Shown here piece by piece: positions 1-11,550 of a DNA stretch of 64,000 nt. The notes beneath the pieces were generated by a model. It saw only the letters and a list, made by a program, of their open reading frames with translations. It was not told the origin of the DNA and made no database searches. This DNA is from Euglena gracilis (taxonomy: Eukaryota; Euglenida; Euglenophyceae; Euglenales), in the NCBI GenBank assembly GCA_039621445.1, contig CP154954.1:52099526-52163525 (forward strand), given 5' to 3'. The translations under genes were made by a program, and so were the position numbers. Numbering within the stretch: the first letter of the stretch is position 1; every line of letters begins with the position of its first letter.

Positions 1-198
1 AGGAATGCTTCTTTGCCTCTGCTGTTGTTGATTATTTTTCTTGCAAACGATGTCTCAGGTAGCCCCACCCTCCCAATTGCAAATTGTTTTGAGGCTTTTG
101 ATTGCAACGTGTCCAACAGGCATTATTTTTTAAGGCAAAAATCCTCAAAAACTTTTTGTGGGTTTTTAAGGCATTTTTAAAATTTTGCGAATTGTCCG

Positions 199-232
199 GA
201 TGCCCAGATGGTCAGAGAGCCATCTGGGCATC
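199..232. repeat. Perfect 13-bp hairpin
   Basis: The arm GATGCCCAGATGG at 199-211 is followed after an 8-nt loop by its exact reverse complement at 220-232. No poly-T tract follows, so it does not look like an intrinsic terminator. Function unknown. Confidence 0.8.
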
Positions 233-755
233 GAACCAACGTCGCCCCAGGTTGAAAATCAAACCCATTTTTTTTTTGAGTTTTGGGTGGATAGACAATG
301 TTCCAGCGATGCCAGATATCATCCCCCCCCCCCCGGAGTTGGCCTTTTTTTGCCGAGATTTTTCGACTTCTTTCTGCTCGAAATTCGAAAATCTTTCAGT
401 ACCAATTTTTTCAAGCTTTTTTTGAGGCGCCTTAAAAAAATAATGCCTGCCGTCCAGCCTCTCGTTTGTTTTGCAACCTTTCCCCATTTCCAAACCCTCA
501 AGGCCCAAAGGTTCGCTCTGCTGTCGAGTCTGTTTGATGCTGCTGCCCTAATGGACAACAGCGGTGGGACACTGCAGGCCCATGTGCGCTTGGACTCAGG
601 TGTAACATCCGTATGCAAAGATTTTTTTAAGGTCCAGGGCAGGAGGTTGGCGGCCCACCTCTTTCACCCCAGGCCACGGGGGAGGGGGATGCATTGTGGC
701 CCTTTTATTTTCAAATACCTCCAGGGGATGCCCGCAAGTGCATGTGCGCATGGAT

Positions 756-767
756 GCACACACACAT

Positions 768-799
<32 letters not shown>

Positions 800-806
800 C
801 CACACA

Positions 807-839
<33 letters not shown>

Positions 840-895
840 CATCACACACACAACACAACACACACCACACACACCACGCACACACATGCGCACAC
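756..895. repeat. CA microsatellite
   Basis: Interrupted (CA)n tract with CACG and ACCAC variants. It produces long artefactual frames of His-Thr on one strand and Cys-Val on the other. Confidence 0.95.
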
Positions 896-929
896 GTTCA
901 CACGGTACATCTCTTCAAGGTTCTGCAGA

Positions 930-1110
930 CTCCCCCCCTGGGGGACTGCTGCAGCCAGCCCCGATTTTGGTCCAGCCCAGCTGCAGCAGCCCCCCCCCCC
1001 CCGGAGGGGTGCTGTTAGCCCTGCTAGCCAGCCCCCTTTTGGAGGGTCCTCTGGGGGGGGGGGAGGGTGGGCTAGCCATGCCAAATTTCTAGCCCTAGCC
1101 CAGCAACCCC
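930..1110. repeat. G/C-tract element
   Basis: C-runs meeting G-runs alternate with short GCTAGC-like words (GCTAGCC near 1022 and 1072). The same combination recurs at 8.55-8.93 kb, which suggests a dispersed repeat family rather than chance homopolymers. Confidence 0.45.
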
Positions 1111-1699
1111 CCGGGGATCCTTAAAGAGATGTATGGTTCAAGACACATACAAGCACTTACGGAGGACATACTACTGGGAACCCCCGGGGTCCTTGCAGTA
1201 TGACGGGGGGGGGGTCGACCAAATCAGTCCCATTTGTATGACGCATCGGTGCCCGGGTTCCGGGCACCCCGAGAACCCCCAAATCAACTTTTTGGGTGGT
1301 TTTCGGGATGACGAGTGGGAAGAAATTGGATTATTGGCAGGCACAGGGTTAGGGTCACAATTTGGGCCTTCTTTTATGTCCAAATTTAGTTTCTCCCCAT
1401 GCCGGTCTCAGTTGCATGAGTGGTGTTTTTGGAACCCCCCGCTTCATTTAACCTGTCATCCTTCTCCCCCCCCCCCCCCCCCCCCGATTCCACTGGTCTG
1501 CCGGGGAATTCCGGGCGTTTCTTATTTGTGGAGGCGGGGTTGGGTTACGGATTTCAGGCCCCAGTTAGGCTGAGACCCCTCCAATTGGCCTGACGTTGGA
1601 TGGTGGAGTTTGGGTGAAACAGAAACAGTAAGAAACACTCACCAAAAATGGACTTTTTTTGAGGAGAATTTTTCTCGGCTGAAACCAGCCCGGACCCAA

Positions 1700-1900
1700 C
1701 CACCTGCAGTCTCTGGGTTTTGGTAAACGGACGACGTGTTCTGTGCCAACGTCTGCATCCAGCCCTCTATCAGAGTCACGGTGTGAGCCCATCCCATCCT
1801 GATCAAGGGCGAGAGCATCATGCGCAGCTCTACGGACCGGGAGGAGATCTTGGTGGTGGTGGACCGGGCAGTCTTTTGGTGCCGAAAACTTCCAACCGGG
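1700..1900. other. Coding-like island, strand unresolved
   Basis: A GC3-biased stretch reads plausibly on both strands. On minus it contains the run MMLSPLIRMGWAHTVTLIEG without stops. On plus it contains the run EEILVVVDRAV, but that frame is broken by one TGA near 1787. It could be a single exon of an unidentified gene. The family is not recognised, and strand and splice sites are not established. Confidence 0.3.
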
Positions 1901-2612
1901 CGTTATTTTTTGGGGGGGGGCAATCCATGCCTGGATGTCCTGCACTGGACCTCTATTCGGCAGTGCTTGCTTGCGCAGAACAAACCGGTGCTTGTGGATT
2001 TGATACAAGACCTAACAGCCGGGGTTTTTTCCCCGTTTGTGTGACAGAGCGGTCCTCAAGGGACGGGGAAAGTTTTATTTTTATTTATTGAGGACACCCC
2101 CCCCCCTTTTAAGCCAAAGGGCTGAGTAAGAGCCGGTCTGGGGTTTGAACAAAAACCAAAGTGTCGAAAAGCGCATTTTTAATGTTTTGGCTGGTTTGAC
2201 GATGGTCTAAGGATGCCAGGAATCAGTTATTTTCCCCGAGGTTGACCTGTTTCACCGAGAAATGTGGAATTTTGTACACCATTTCCTGTGGATTTTAATG
2301 TGCCGGGACCGTAGATTCATTTAACACCTGCGTGTTGGGGCCACTGGACCTAACCCACCACTGGGTTGCGCTGGGGGGGGGGGGGGCAGTGGGGTTTCGG
2401 CCGATTTTGGGTGGGTGGATTGATCCCACGGGGCAGTGCGTGGGTTGGCCCGGGGAAAAGTGCCTCCCCTGGGGTCACTGGGGACCGCAGAATTTTTAAT
2501 TGTGTTAAGGACCGCCCTGTTGTGTGGGTACTGTCCATGTCCACGGTTTGTTTTGATTTGTGTTTTTGGCCACTTCTGACGTTTTTTCCCCCAACTCTGC
2601 CGACCACCAACA

Positions 2613-2740
2613 GCGGTCTGTGCTCGACGAGGGGGCCTACAGCCGGTTCCTCCGGAAGCGCTTCATCAACATTGCCGCCCGCGGGATGAGCGAGGTGTAC
2701 CTCCTCGACGGCCGCCGCCGTGCCGGGGTGGCTGGGCCGG
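2613..2740 (+). CDS. Candidate exon, unknown protein
   Basis: After a plausible acceptor (ACCAACAG near 2611) the frame reads YSRFLRKRFINIAARGMSEV and then a YLLDG run before sliding into low-complexity G/C. Third positions are strongly G/C, as in the better-supported exons elsewhere in the window. No partner exon was identified and the family is not recognised. The donor is unclear because the downstream sequence is G-rich. Confidence 0.4.
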
Positions 2741-2859
2741 GTGCTGCGGGGGAGGGGGGGGGAGGTGGACCGGCACGACGGCGAGGGGGAGCCGAGCCAT
2801 CGCCTGACCAACGGGCTGGCCCGGGGCCAGCCGCTGGGCTGGGAAGGGAGACCCCCACT

Positions 2860-5800
2860 TTGATGCCCGGCCCTCGCCCAATACCAACCGCCTTCGCCCC
2901 AACGCTTATGGGCTCAACCGCCTCAGCCCCCCCCCCCCCCCGGGACTCCAGTGGCCCCCGCCATCCTGGCTCCTGTCAGTTTTCCGATCTTCCAGTCAGT
3001 GAAGGTACTGTACTTTGTCTGGTGGGCAAAGACTACTTCCAGCAACAAAACTGATGGTCGTGTGGGAGCTTTCCCAACCTTTTTTAAGCTTCAATCCCCC
3101 ATCTTCATTTTCATTTTTTTTCTGAAATGCAGTTGGGCAAAACTTCGGATCCAGACAAGGCAGAATTTCAAAGTGCCCCCCACCCCCTGGGCATACCACC
3201 TCTGCATACAGGCCGCAGCACGTCCATCCCTTTCGTGCAAGCACACTCCGTGAGTGGATTCTGGATTCGGACAGAGGCGGGCCCATCTGATGACTCGCCT
3301 AACTTAGGCAGCGCAAATTGCCCAATTTTTTTTCCAATTTCTATACGTTTGAGGTGCACGGGTTTCCGCTTACGACACCCCACCGTTTTGTACTCAAAAT
3401 TTTTTGAGAGGGTGACACCAGCACAAAAATTTGGGTCGTTTAGGGTCATTTTGGGCATTGTGACAAAGTGGCAATTTTGAAAATTTATAGTCGATTTAGG
3501 GGGTTTTGGGAAACACCCCCCTGGAACGCCTCGAAATTTCGAAAAACAGAAAACAGTGGGAGAACACCTGGCCTCCGGAGCCCCCGGTTGTTTGGTGATG
3601 CTACCGGACCCCTCCCCCTCTGGAGGGGGGTGACACGGTGTGGCAGGTGAGGAAGAGGCAACCGCCTAAGCAACCCGCTTTCAATTTTTGAACATCTCGT
3701 GAGTCCCGAGGTCCAGTGATTGGGGAGGTGAATGGACAGCACTGCCCAAAAGATGCTATAATTTCTGAAAAAGATGTTTTAGGCGGTAAACCGCGCAAAA
3801 TTTGTTTTTGTGATGAAGAGATGCTGCCCTTGCGGAGGGGACTGGGCTGGGAATAAATTTAAAAATGAGGTTAGGCGGTTTACCGCCTAAAGAAGGTATT
3901 TTTCCGAAACGAGGTGTGCACTGTGTGTGCTTGCCACGGGTGTCCTCATTGGTTTACAAGCTCCCCAGCATCCCCCTCCTCCTGGGCTGTGCACCACGAT
4001 GTATCATTTAGCAGCATGGGATGACAGTTGGATCAGGAAGGCACGGGAGGGAGGGGGGCGTGGTTGCCTGTGCTGCTATCCGGAACAGAGGGGTTGGGAA
4101 TGGCTGCAACGCCATTCTTCCCATCACAAGTTCAAGAACTTTGAGAAGCTTGGCTCCAATGTGAACCGAAGTGGGATACGGTTTGGGTGCGTGGTGTCCT
4201 TAATTTGTCAGCGCACAAGTTTCCTGCTGATGACACACCTGGGCCACGCAAAAAATGAACGTTTTTTCCCACCCGTCAACCCCCACTGAGAGATACTCAA
4301 AAATGTTGTTTGAGGCAGTGCGGAAACAGAACACAACTTTTTTGGAAGTTTTTGTAAAACCGTTTGCAGGCGGATCTCCGCACACATGAATGCATGAAAC
4401 GTTAGAAAGCTTCATGCACAGCTGCCAAGAACGTTGTGTTGGATTTTTATTTTGTTTGGTGGATGGTGCTGTGTTGGGGTGGGGATGCAGCACACACGGT
4501 ATTTGAATGATGTGGGTGAGCTGGGGATCTTTAGGCGGAAACCCGTGCAGAACGGTTTGAGAATGAGAAGAGTTCGTGTTTGTGGATGACACCTGGGAGC
4601 GAGAAGTGGGAACAATTTGAAACCTCCAGAAGTCGGTCATTACGTGAAGTTGTTAAGGAACAAGTGCACAACCCAGCACAACAGCAACAAGCTCCACCCA
4701 GGTTTCCGCCCAAACCACATCTGGGCGGAAACCCGCGCAAAATAAAAGCGGAGTAAGCAGATAACCGCCCACTGCTATCGTTGAATAACGTCTCAAAGTC
4801 CTCTTCAAATTGGTGTCCGGAAGTGTCGGTGTCGGTGGTCGGTGTCGGCGGCACAATGTTTGAAAGTTGGGCAGAACAGGTTGAAAGGGAGCCGTGGCTG
4901 CTGCACCAGGACAGCAAGCACCTGAGCAGGCGGAAACCCACCTGGCATTTGAGCAGGAGGTGGACACCCTCCTCTCCGATGAGGAGGCGGACGTGTTCCC
5001 CCTGGCCAGTGGTGAAGGGGTCATCTGCAGGGACAGCAGTGGAATGCATGTGTCAGTTGCCAGGCCGGGTGAGCTGCAGTAGAGGTGATATTTTATTGTT
5101 CTCCCGAAAAACAGCCAAAAACCTGAGGTTGATTTCTTAAGAAAAACAAAAGCACCTCCCAGGGCCCTCCTCCTGGAACCCAACGGTTTTGGTGGCCCAA
5201 AATCGGGGTTTGGGGAAGGCCGACAAATAAGTGATTCAAGATATCGACGGAGAAACGCCTGTTTCAGCACCTGGTGGCAGCAATCAAAAAAAATTGGGGG
5301 ATTTTCGGAAGGAGTCCTCCAAGTTCTGAAAAATTCAAGGCTTTTTAATTGTTTTTTGAAAGAGTTTTACAGCATTTTTCCTTTGAAAAGTTGCAGTTTT
5401 TGCTTAAATTCAGACAAAATGCCCAAACCACCTTTTTTTTTCTGGCTCTTCTTCCTTCGGGGTCGGCAACATGCCTCCGGAGGAGGCATTGGTGGTCTCC
5501 ACAGTCAGAATCCGTGTGGGAGGGGGGGAGGGGGTCTAAACCAACGCCAAGTCGATGGTTGACCCGATGCATTTGGCTTCCATCCATGTAACCACCCTCA
5601 GCACAAGTGTCTCCAGTCTTTTTTTTGGAAACCACCCCTGCTCTGAGTGCCCAGGTTTAAGGGCTGGCCGTCTCTCCTCATTTGGTCAAACCCTGCTTGT
5701 GCAATCTCCTCTCCCTGGTTTCTATAAAACTCCACCCCTCAAACCCTGCACAACGTGCCAGGCGCCATTCAGTTGCAAACTGCCTGGCGGCCTGGCAACA

Positions 5801-7340
5801 AAGTCTGTCGCCCGTGTCCTTTGCAAAGATTCACGCCTATGACTGTTGTCACCAGTAGAGTTGCAAAACTTTGCAAACAAAACAGCACATGCCATTTCTA
5901 GGGCTGTTTCCATCTTCCACACCCCATCGTCCAGAAACCCTTTTGCTTTTTCTGCCCACCCTTGACGCGGCCAGGCAGTTTCCCTCCTGACTTCTCTGAC
6001 CTCGCAGCTGGTATGCTCCCCCCCTCCATCTCTCATTAGTTGTGTCTATGCAAACCCCGTTTCCATCACAACTCATAAAAGGAGACCAGGCCTCAGTGCT
6101 CAAGGCTGACAAGTCAGCTGTTGGCCTCCTGAGCGGGTACTCTGTGTTTTCGTTTAAGTGGATAACCGCCTACGTCGTCTCTTGGTCCCCACCCAACCCC
6201 ATGCCAACTCCTCAATGGTGTTTTTATTTTTTAATGTGGGGATGTTTTAGGCGGTTAACAGCCCGAAACAAAATGGTTGGTGTTGAAAAGACTTTGTGGG
6301 TTTTGGTTCACACCGGATGCTGCGAGTGCAGTGTTTCATAAATCAGTTAATTCTTTTTTTTTGTTTTGGGCTGTTTTGGACAGGAACCTTTTTCTATCCA
6401 AGAGCATTGGCAAGGGCAGGATATCGTCGGGTGGCACCTGCCCAAGTTGTCAGGGAGTTCTCCAGCTACCATTGGCTACGGCGTTACTGTCCCCCATTCC
6501 AGAGACCCCAGCAGGCAATGGCATCTGGCTTATGCCAGTTTCAACAAAGGGGGGTGAGGGCAACACCACCGGGACACCACCATTGTTTCACATTCTTTTC
6601 AGAGGGATTCCCGCCTACACCAGTTCGCCAAAAACTCACCACGTGTGTACAGCACGCGGATTCCCTCCTACCAATCATCAACTGCTTGGCTTACGGTGGG
6701 CGGTAATCGGCGTACCATTTTTTGTTTCCAGTTGTAGGCGGTAATCCGCGTACAAGTCTATCCTACGCGGATATCCGCCCAAAGGTTTAACTCTGTTTCT
6801 CTGACACCTCTTGTTTCGTTTCAGGCGGTTATCCGCGCACACTTGCAACATTCATTCGTCTCTCAAATACCGTCAATGATATAAACCACTGAGACAGAGC
6901 CCCGTGTCACACCCATTCAAAGTCAGTGCTTTTTTTTAAACACATTTCAAACGTTTCTAGTACACCCCTAAATCACACAATCCACACACAATCGGAAATT
7001 GTTTGCGCGGAATACCGCGCAAAACCACTTACAATTTTTTTTGCCCAAACCTGCCACACACAGCTCCCAACCTAAAGTTTTATGTCCTTTTAGGGGGGTT
7101 TCAAAACACTCAAAAAACGTCAAAAACACAAAAATTGGTTGGGTAATTCGCGCCGCCTAAGCCTAACTCGCTGTATAGAACCAGCTTCCTTCACTGCCCG
7201 CCTTCCCCAAATTAACCTCAATGTCCATCTTCACAGCGCCGACCATCCATCTCTGTTCCATTTTGGTGTTTGACCGATTTTGACGTGCTGCAGTCTCTCC
7301 TTCTCTGTTATTGGTGCCTTGGGAACAGGAGTTGCTGAGT
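2860..7340. other. Gene-free stretch with short palindromes
   Basis: Apart from the palindrome family annotated at 3781-7024, no exon-like island was seen. Open frames on both strands are short, of mixed composition and without paired splice signals. Base composition is less GC-rich than the candidate exons. Confidence 0.5.
3781..7024. repeat. Dispersed AGGCGG / CCGC short-palindrome family
   Basis: About fourteen 16-23 bp imperfect palindromes share arms of the type TTAGGCGG or TTTGCGCGG and their complements, around 2-5 nt of variable centre. Examples lie at 3781-3796, 3871-3890 (9-bp stem), 4368-4383, 4531-4547, 4723-4738, 6158-6173, 6697-6714, 6734-6753, 6763-6781, 6821-6840 and 7002-7024. 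Some copies pair a GGCGG left arm with a CCGCGCAAA right arm, mixing the two arm types. No gene is recognised around them. They resemble, but are not the same as, the hairpins at 54.8-63.6 kb. Confidence 0.75.
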
Positions 7341-7619
7341 CTGAGTGAGTAGATTGAAGGAAGCCCTTACCCTTAATTCATTTCACAACCCTGGATTCCT
7401 GGGGACGACTTCAAAGGAACCTTCAATCCTGTCCTCCACCCAGGCACCCCATTTTTGGATTGCCATTCTTTTAAATGATTTTCGCCGTCTCATGTCCTGG
7501 GATTTGGACGCGGCCGGGGGCGGTTGCAATTTAGAAGTTTCTACCGTGGGGTTTCCTGGTCCATGGGTGGCTGAGTTGAATCGAGGCCAGGGTGGAAGTG
7601 GAGACCAAGCACCTCTGAT

Positions 7620-7763
7620 GATGCTGGGCGATGCTGGGCGATGCAGGGCGATGCTGGGCGATGCTGGGCGATGCTGGATTTTTGGAGACCAAAGGTGGGG
7701 TTCCGATGCTGGGCGATGCTGGGCGATGCAGGGCGATGCTGGGCGATGCTGGGCGATGCTGGC
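7620..7763. repeat. Duplicated array of a 10-bp tandem repeat
   Basis: Two arrays of the unit GATGCTGGGC, at 7620-7677 and 7705-7762, are separated by 27 bp. Each has about six units, and in both the third unit is the variant GATGCAGGGC. The shared variant in the same position indicates that the whole array was duplicated as a block. Confidence 0.95.
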
Positions 7764-8119
7764 ATTTTTTTGTATATTTTGGAGAATTGAACTATTTTTG
7801 GGATAATTTCCCCACAAAGCTCCAGTTTTACACCCATTTTGGCCATAATGGGTCAGTTTTTGCTAATTTGGGGGCTATTTATCACTGATTTGGCAAACAT
7901 TGGGCTAATTGGGGCCTTTTTGAGCAGATTTTATGGCATTTTTGGCCATTTTGCGCCTTTTTGGTGATTTTCGGTCATTTTTCACAATCTTCTGTGGACA
8001 TTGTTGGCGTTTTTGGGCAATTTTTTTGGTTATTTTGGTTGCTTTTTGTGGTCAATTTTTGGGCTTTTTGTGGCATTTTTTGGGCTTTTGTGGTTATTTT
8101 GGCTTGGTCAGGAGCTAAC

Positions 8120-8545
8120 GGATGAATACTAGACAGATAACGGACAAGATGCAGATGCTGGACAAGATGCCGATGCTGGACAAGTGGGCAAAAGTGGGCA
8201 AAAGTGGTCAAAAAGCAGCAAAAATGGTCAAAAAAAGTGAAAGTGATCAAAAAGCAGCAACAATGGCCAAAAGTGGGCAAAAAGTAGCAAACGTGGGCAA
8301 AAGTGGTCAAAAAGCAACAAAAGTTGTCAAAAGTGGTCAAAAAGCAGCAAAAGTGATCAAAAAGCTGCAAAGGTGGTTGGAAATGGGCAAAAAGCAGCAA
8401 AAGTGGTCAAGAAGCAGTCAAAATTGGTCAAAAGGCAGCAAATGTGGGCAACAGTGGTCAAAAAGCAGTCAAAGGTGGTCAATGTGGGCAAAAAGCAGTC
8501 AAAAGTGGTCAAAGTGGTCAAAAACAGGCATTTGCTTAAGGGATT
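8120..8545. repeat. Degenerate repeat of AAAGTGGTCAAAAAGCAGC type
   Basis: About twenty imperfect copies of an approximately 20-bp word built from GTGGTCAAAA and AAGCAGCAAAA. The frame through it is open and Lys/Gln/Ser-rich, but the codon pattern simply follows the repeat. A related low-complexity stretch in the opposite orientation occurs at 52.33-52.66 kb. Confidence 0.8.
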
Positions 8546-8935
8546 GCAGTACCCCCCTGGGGGGGGGGGCTGGACTGCAGCTAGTCCAAATTTGGCTAGT
8601 GGGTTTTCTAGCAGACCCCCCCCGGGGGGGTCTGCTAGCAGGGCTAGCTAGTGGAATTTTTTTTTCCAGTGACCGGCGCGAAGCGCCGAAAATTTTTTTG
8701 GGACCCCCAAAACTGGCCAAAAATGCCCGTTTTTGGCCATTTTTGGGAATTTTTGGAACAAAATCAGCCAAAAACCTGTTAAAAACCTCATTTTCCCTCC
8801 GGCGCACAGTGCCGGGGGACCCCCGGACCCCCCCCCCCCGGGGGGGAGGGGGGTCTAGCTAGTCCACTTTTTCCAGTGTCTAGCCGATTGGCTAGCCAGT
8901 ACCCCCCCCCCCCGGGGGTCCTCAAGCAAAAGCCT
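8545..8935. repeat. G/C-tract element with CGGCGC palindrome
   Basis: C-run/G-run junctions flank GCTAGC-type words. A palindrome of the form CGGCGCGAAGCGCCG lies near 8675, and a second CGGCGC...GCCG word near 8800. Similar architecture occurs at 25.32-25.50, 26.16-26.54 and, inverted, at 51.10-51.40 kb. Confidence 0.6.
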
Positions 8936-9034
8936 GGTCAAAAAGCAACCAAAGATGGTTAAAAGTAACCAAAAGTGGGCTAGAGCGGCAAAAGCAGCAG
9001 GCATTATAGGTACACCTTCAAGGGCTCCAAAGGC

Positions 9035-9134
9035 GATGCTGGGCGATGCTGGGCGATGCTGAGCGATGCTGGGCGATGCTGGGCGATGCTGGGCGATGCT
9101 GGGCGATGCTGGGCGATGCTGGGCGATGCTGGGC
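9035..9134. repeat. Third array of the GATGCTGGGC repeat
   Basis: Ten tandem copies of the same decanucleotide as at 7620-7763. The third unit here is again a variant (GATGCTGAGC), but with a different substitution. Because 10 is not a multiple of 3, the array reads through all frames and gives a spurious repeating peptide. Confidence 0.95.
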
Positions 9135-9448
9135 CCAAGGGCATGGCTGACCAGAGGTGCTTGGTGGAGACACCGGGTTGTGAGACTGCAGCCCCAGCGA
9201 ATGCAGTGTTTGTACCCCATGTTTCCCTCAGTTTTGTGTAGCACGCTTGTTCAATGGAGGCGTTGTGTGCACCTTTGGCACCTCGTCTTCCCTGAAGGGA
9301 CCGCCAACACGGGCAGGCTATTGTGTTGCCAAGGCTTTACCATTGCACACTAGGCGTCCACCCTTTTTGCGTTTGTTTTAAAAAAAAACGTGCAAGATCA
9401 AAGATGACTACATTCTGAAACGTCAAACACCTCCGAGCCCGCACGAGG

Positions 9449-9518
9449 CGCATTCTCGACATCGAGAATGCTTTTGCCTCCCGCTTCATTTCCCCCTTCC
9501 AGCCCTTTTCCACCGTTG
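9449..9518 (+). CDS. Candidate exon, unknown protein
   Basis: The frame reads RTRRILDIENAFASRFISPF followed by QPFSTVA, bounded by a possible acceptor (CTCCGAG) and a possible donor (GTGTGC near 9519). An in-frame TGA lies just upstream, so an internal start is needed. No family recognised and no partner exon assigned. Confidence 0.35.
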
Positions 9519-10496
9519 CCAGTGTGCAAAACCCACGCGGTGCATGCGCCTGTGCACACGAACCCCCCCCCCCCACGCCGGCCGGCCACAAGCCGGGGCA
9601 AGCGGAGGCTGGGGTGCGGTCCTTGCCCCTTCCCGCCAGCCCCAGCCGGGGGACGCCCTCCGCTCCCAACTGTCGCCCGTCGTACCCACCGCCCCGCCGT
9701 CGCCGGGGCTTCTGGACCAACCGTCCCCGTGGCGCACGGCGGTGGCGCCGGTTTGTTTATCTGACCCGTTTGTCAGAATGGGAAGGCGGTGGCTGCTGCG
9801 CGTTCAGGAGCTGGAATGCAGCCCATCTCCTCCTCCGCCCTCTCACCCTCTCACCCGACTCTGCGTTTGACCTTTTTGTACAGTAGCGAGGTGGAATCCC
9901 TCCAAGAAAAACGTCACCCGTCTTCGCTGTTTTTTGCACCTGAAGTAGGAATCAACCGAAATGGCAGTCGGAACTGGGGGGGGGGGTGGGGTTGGCTGTC
10001 CAACCCAGTTTGGACCCCGTGTTGGTTGAATAGGGCCTGGCGGGGAGTTGGGTTCAAACCGAGGTGGTTCAGAGAGCCGGGGTCCAGTCGCTCGCGATTG
10101 AAAACAAAAAAACAGCCCGGAACGGGGATATGGTGATAGCATGCGGTTTACCGAACACACGCAGGGGGAGGGGGTGGCAAGCTTCAATCTTACTCTGAAC
10201 AAATTGCAGAATCACGCATTCCCCCACACGGTAAAAATGGCCCTAAACGGCAATTCAAGCATTTTTTCGTTCTGCCGGGCTTGGGCAATTTTTGGGGCAC
10301 TTTCAGCAATTTTTTTCTGTCAGTTGGGGGCATTTTTCTCTTTTTAATTACATAATTGTGATCTGACTTTGCAAAAAAGCCAACACCACCCGTCGTGCAC
10401 ATTTTCACCCCACTTTTTCGCATATTCCTGTATAATGAAAGTTTTTCCCCGTCGCTCCTCCCAAAATTTCTCACCCAAGCACAAACCCCCCGCAGC

Positions 10497-10786
10497 AGAA
10501 GTCCTGGGAAGAGCCCCCCTGACCTAGGACGGATGGACCTCACTTGCGAAGCACAAAACCCAGATGGGACCTACTTCTTTGCGCGGGCTGTTGTGTTTCT
10601 TTGTGGGGTTCCTTCTTACTGCTTGAGGTTCGACGACTGTTGGCTGCACCTGTAAACTGGAACTTGGCTCTCCCCCCGCCCTCGTTGGCATACTTTGGGA
10701 AGGGGGGTTGGGCCCGCCCTGGGTTTTTTTTGTGTCGCCCGTGAGGACCACTCGTCCTAGGTCAGGGGGCTCTTCCCAGGACTTCT
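10497..10786. repeat. 290-bp element with 35-bp inverted ends
   Basis: The arm at 10497-10531 matches the reverse complement of 10753-10786 with a single-base difference in a G run. Weaker pairing (CCTCAC with GTGAGG) extends inward. The roughly 220-bp interior has no supported coding sequence. It could be a MITE-like element or a remnant end of the adjacent DIRS copy A. No clear target-site duplication is visible. Confidence 0.7.
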
Positions 10787-10829
10787 GGACCCCCTTGCTC
10801 AGCACCTCTCCAAGATGGGACGCTGTGCA

Positions 10830-11550
10830 CCAAATGTTGTGATAAAATTTTCTCCGCCGAAAGGGCAAATAATGCTTCGAGAAAGCTTCAGAATTTTCCA
10901 AAATCCCAATTCACAAACCATATCCGAAGATAAACACAGAAATTTATACATTTGCACAGCTCCTCCTCTGGTGCTGTGAGCCCCAAAAACAGTTGTGGGA
11001 ATACCATGGCGGTTCAAATTTTTTATTGTTATCCGCCAAATGCTATTGGCACTCAGGGGAGGGGGGGGGTGGTGGAATTCAAACCCAGAAACAGTGCACC
11101 ACCTTTCTTTCCCACAGATGCAGTCAGTGCAACGTAGTGATCGAGCAGATGTGCAGGGGACAAAGTGGGTATGGAGGGTAGGGTGAGCAATCGTTCGAAC
11201 TTCATTGTCCTAGCTCCCTTCCCAGTAGTGGGCATCGCCTTGCACCGACTTCCGTCTGATGGAACTTCGCCAAGTGTATTGACCTGCAAAGGTGAAAAAT
11301 CCTCAAAATGATGATGGCCCTGTCTGACTTGCTTAACAAAGCCCCACTCCAGGGGGGTGGACTCGATTTCACGCCAAGGCGTTTTAGCATCCCAAAAATC
11401 AGAATACTTTTCCCCTGAATATTGCCACACTTCTTGGCCTGCTTGATGAAAGCTGAAAAACGTACTTGTTCCCAACCAGGTACCAATGAAATTGCACTGT
11501 GAGTATTCCTGGCCTGATGAGGCCGCAGCTGAGCCAGCGTGAAAATACAA
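10830..11550 (-). pseudogene. Copy A tyrosine recombinase remnant
   Basis: Minus-strand fragments resemble the recombinase of copies B and C. They include LSPAHLLDHYVALTASVG near 11130 and GAHSTRGGAV near 10980, the His-x-x-Arg box of tyrosine recombinases. A frameshift between them and loss of the region around the nucleophilic Tyr make it non-functional. Confidence 0.7.

Larger units (their letters stand above)
1..1560. other. Gene-free stretch
   Basis: No coding island with splice signals and biased codon use was found. Open frames here run through homopolymers and the CA microsatellite. The stretch holds a 13-bp-stem hairpin at 199-232, a CA microsatellite at 756-895 and a G/C-tract element near 930-1110. 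Confidence 0.6.

Noticed and set aside
185-1018. 277-codon open frame on plus
   Set aside because: It runs through the CA microsatellite and homopolymers. Composition is repeat-driven and there is no supporting signal.
7345-7888. Frames encoding repeated MLGDAGRCW-type peptides, and similar frames at 9.0-9.2 kb
   Set aside because: A 10-bp tandem repeat reads identically in all frames over 30 bp. No start context or splice signals.
8122-8862. 246-codon Lys/Gln-rich frame on plus
   Set aside because: Built from the degenerate AAAGTGGTCAAAAAGCAGC repeat, then G/C-tract sequence. Not a convincing protein.
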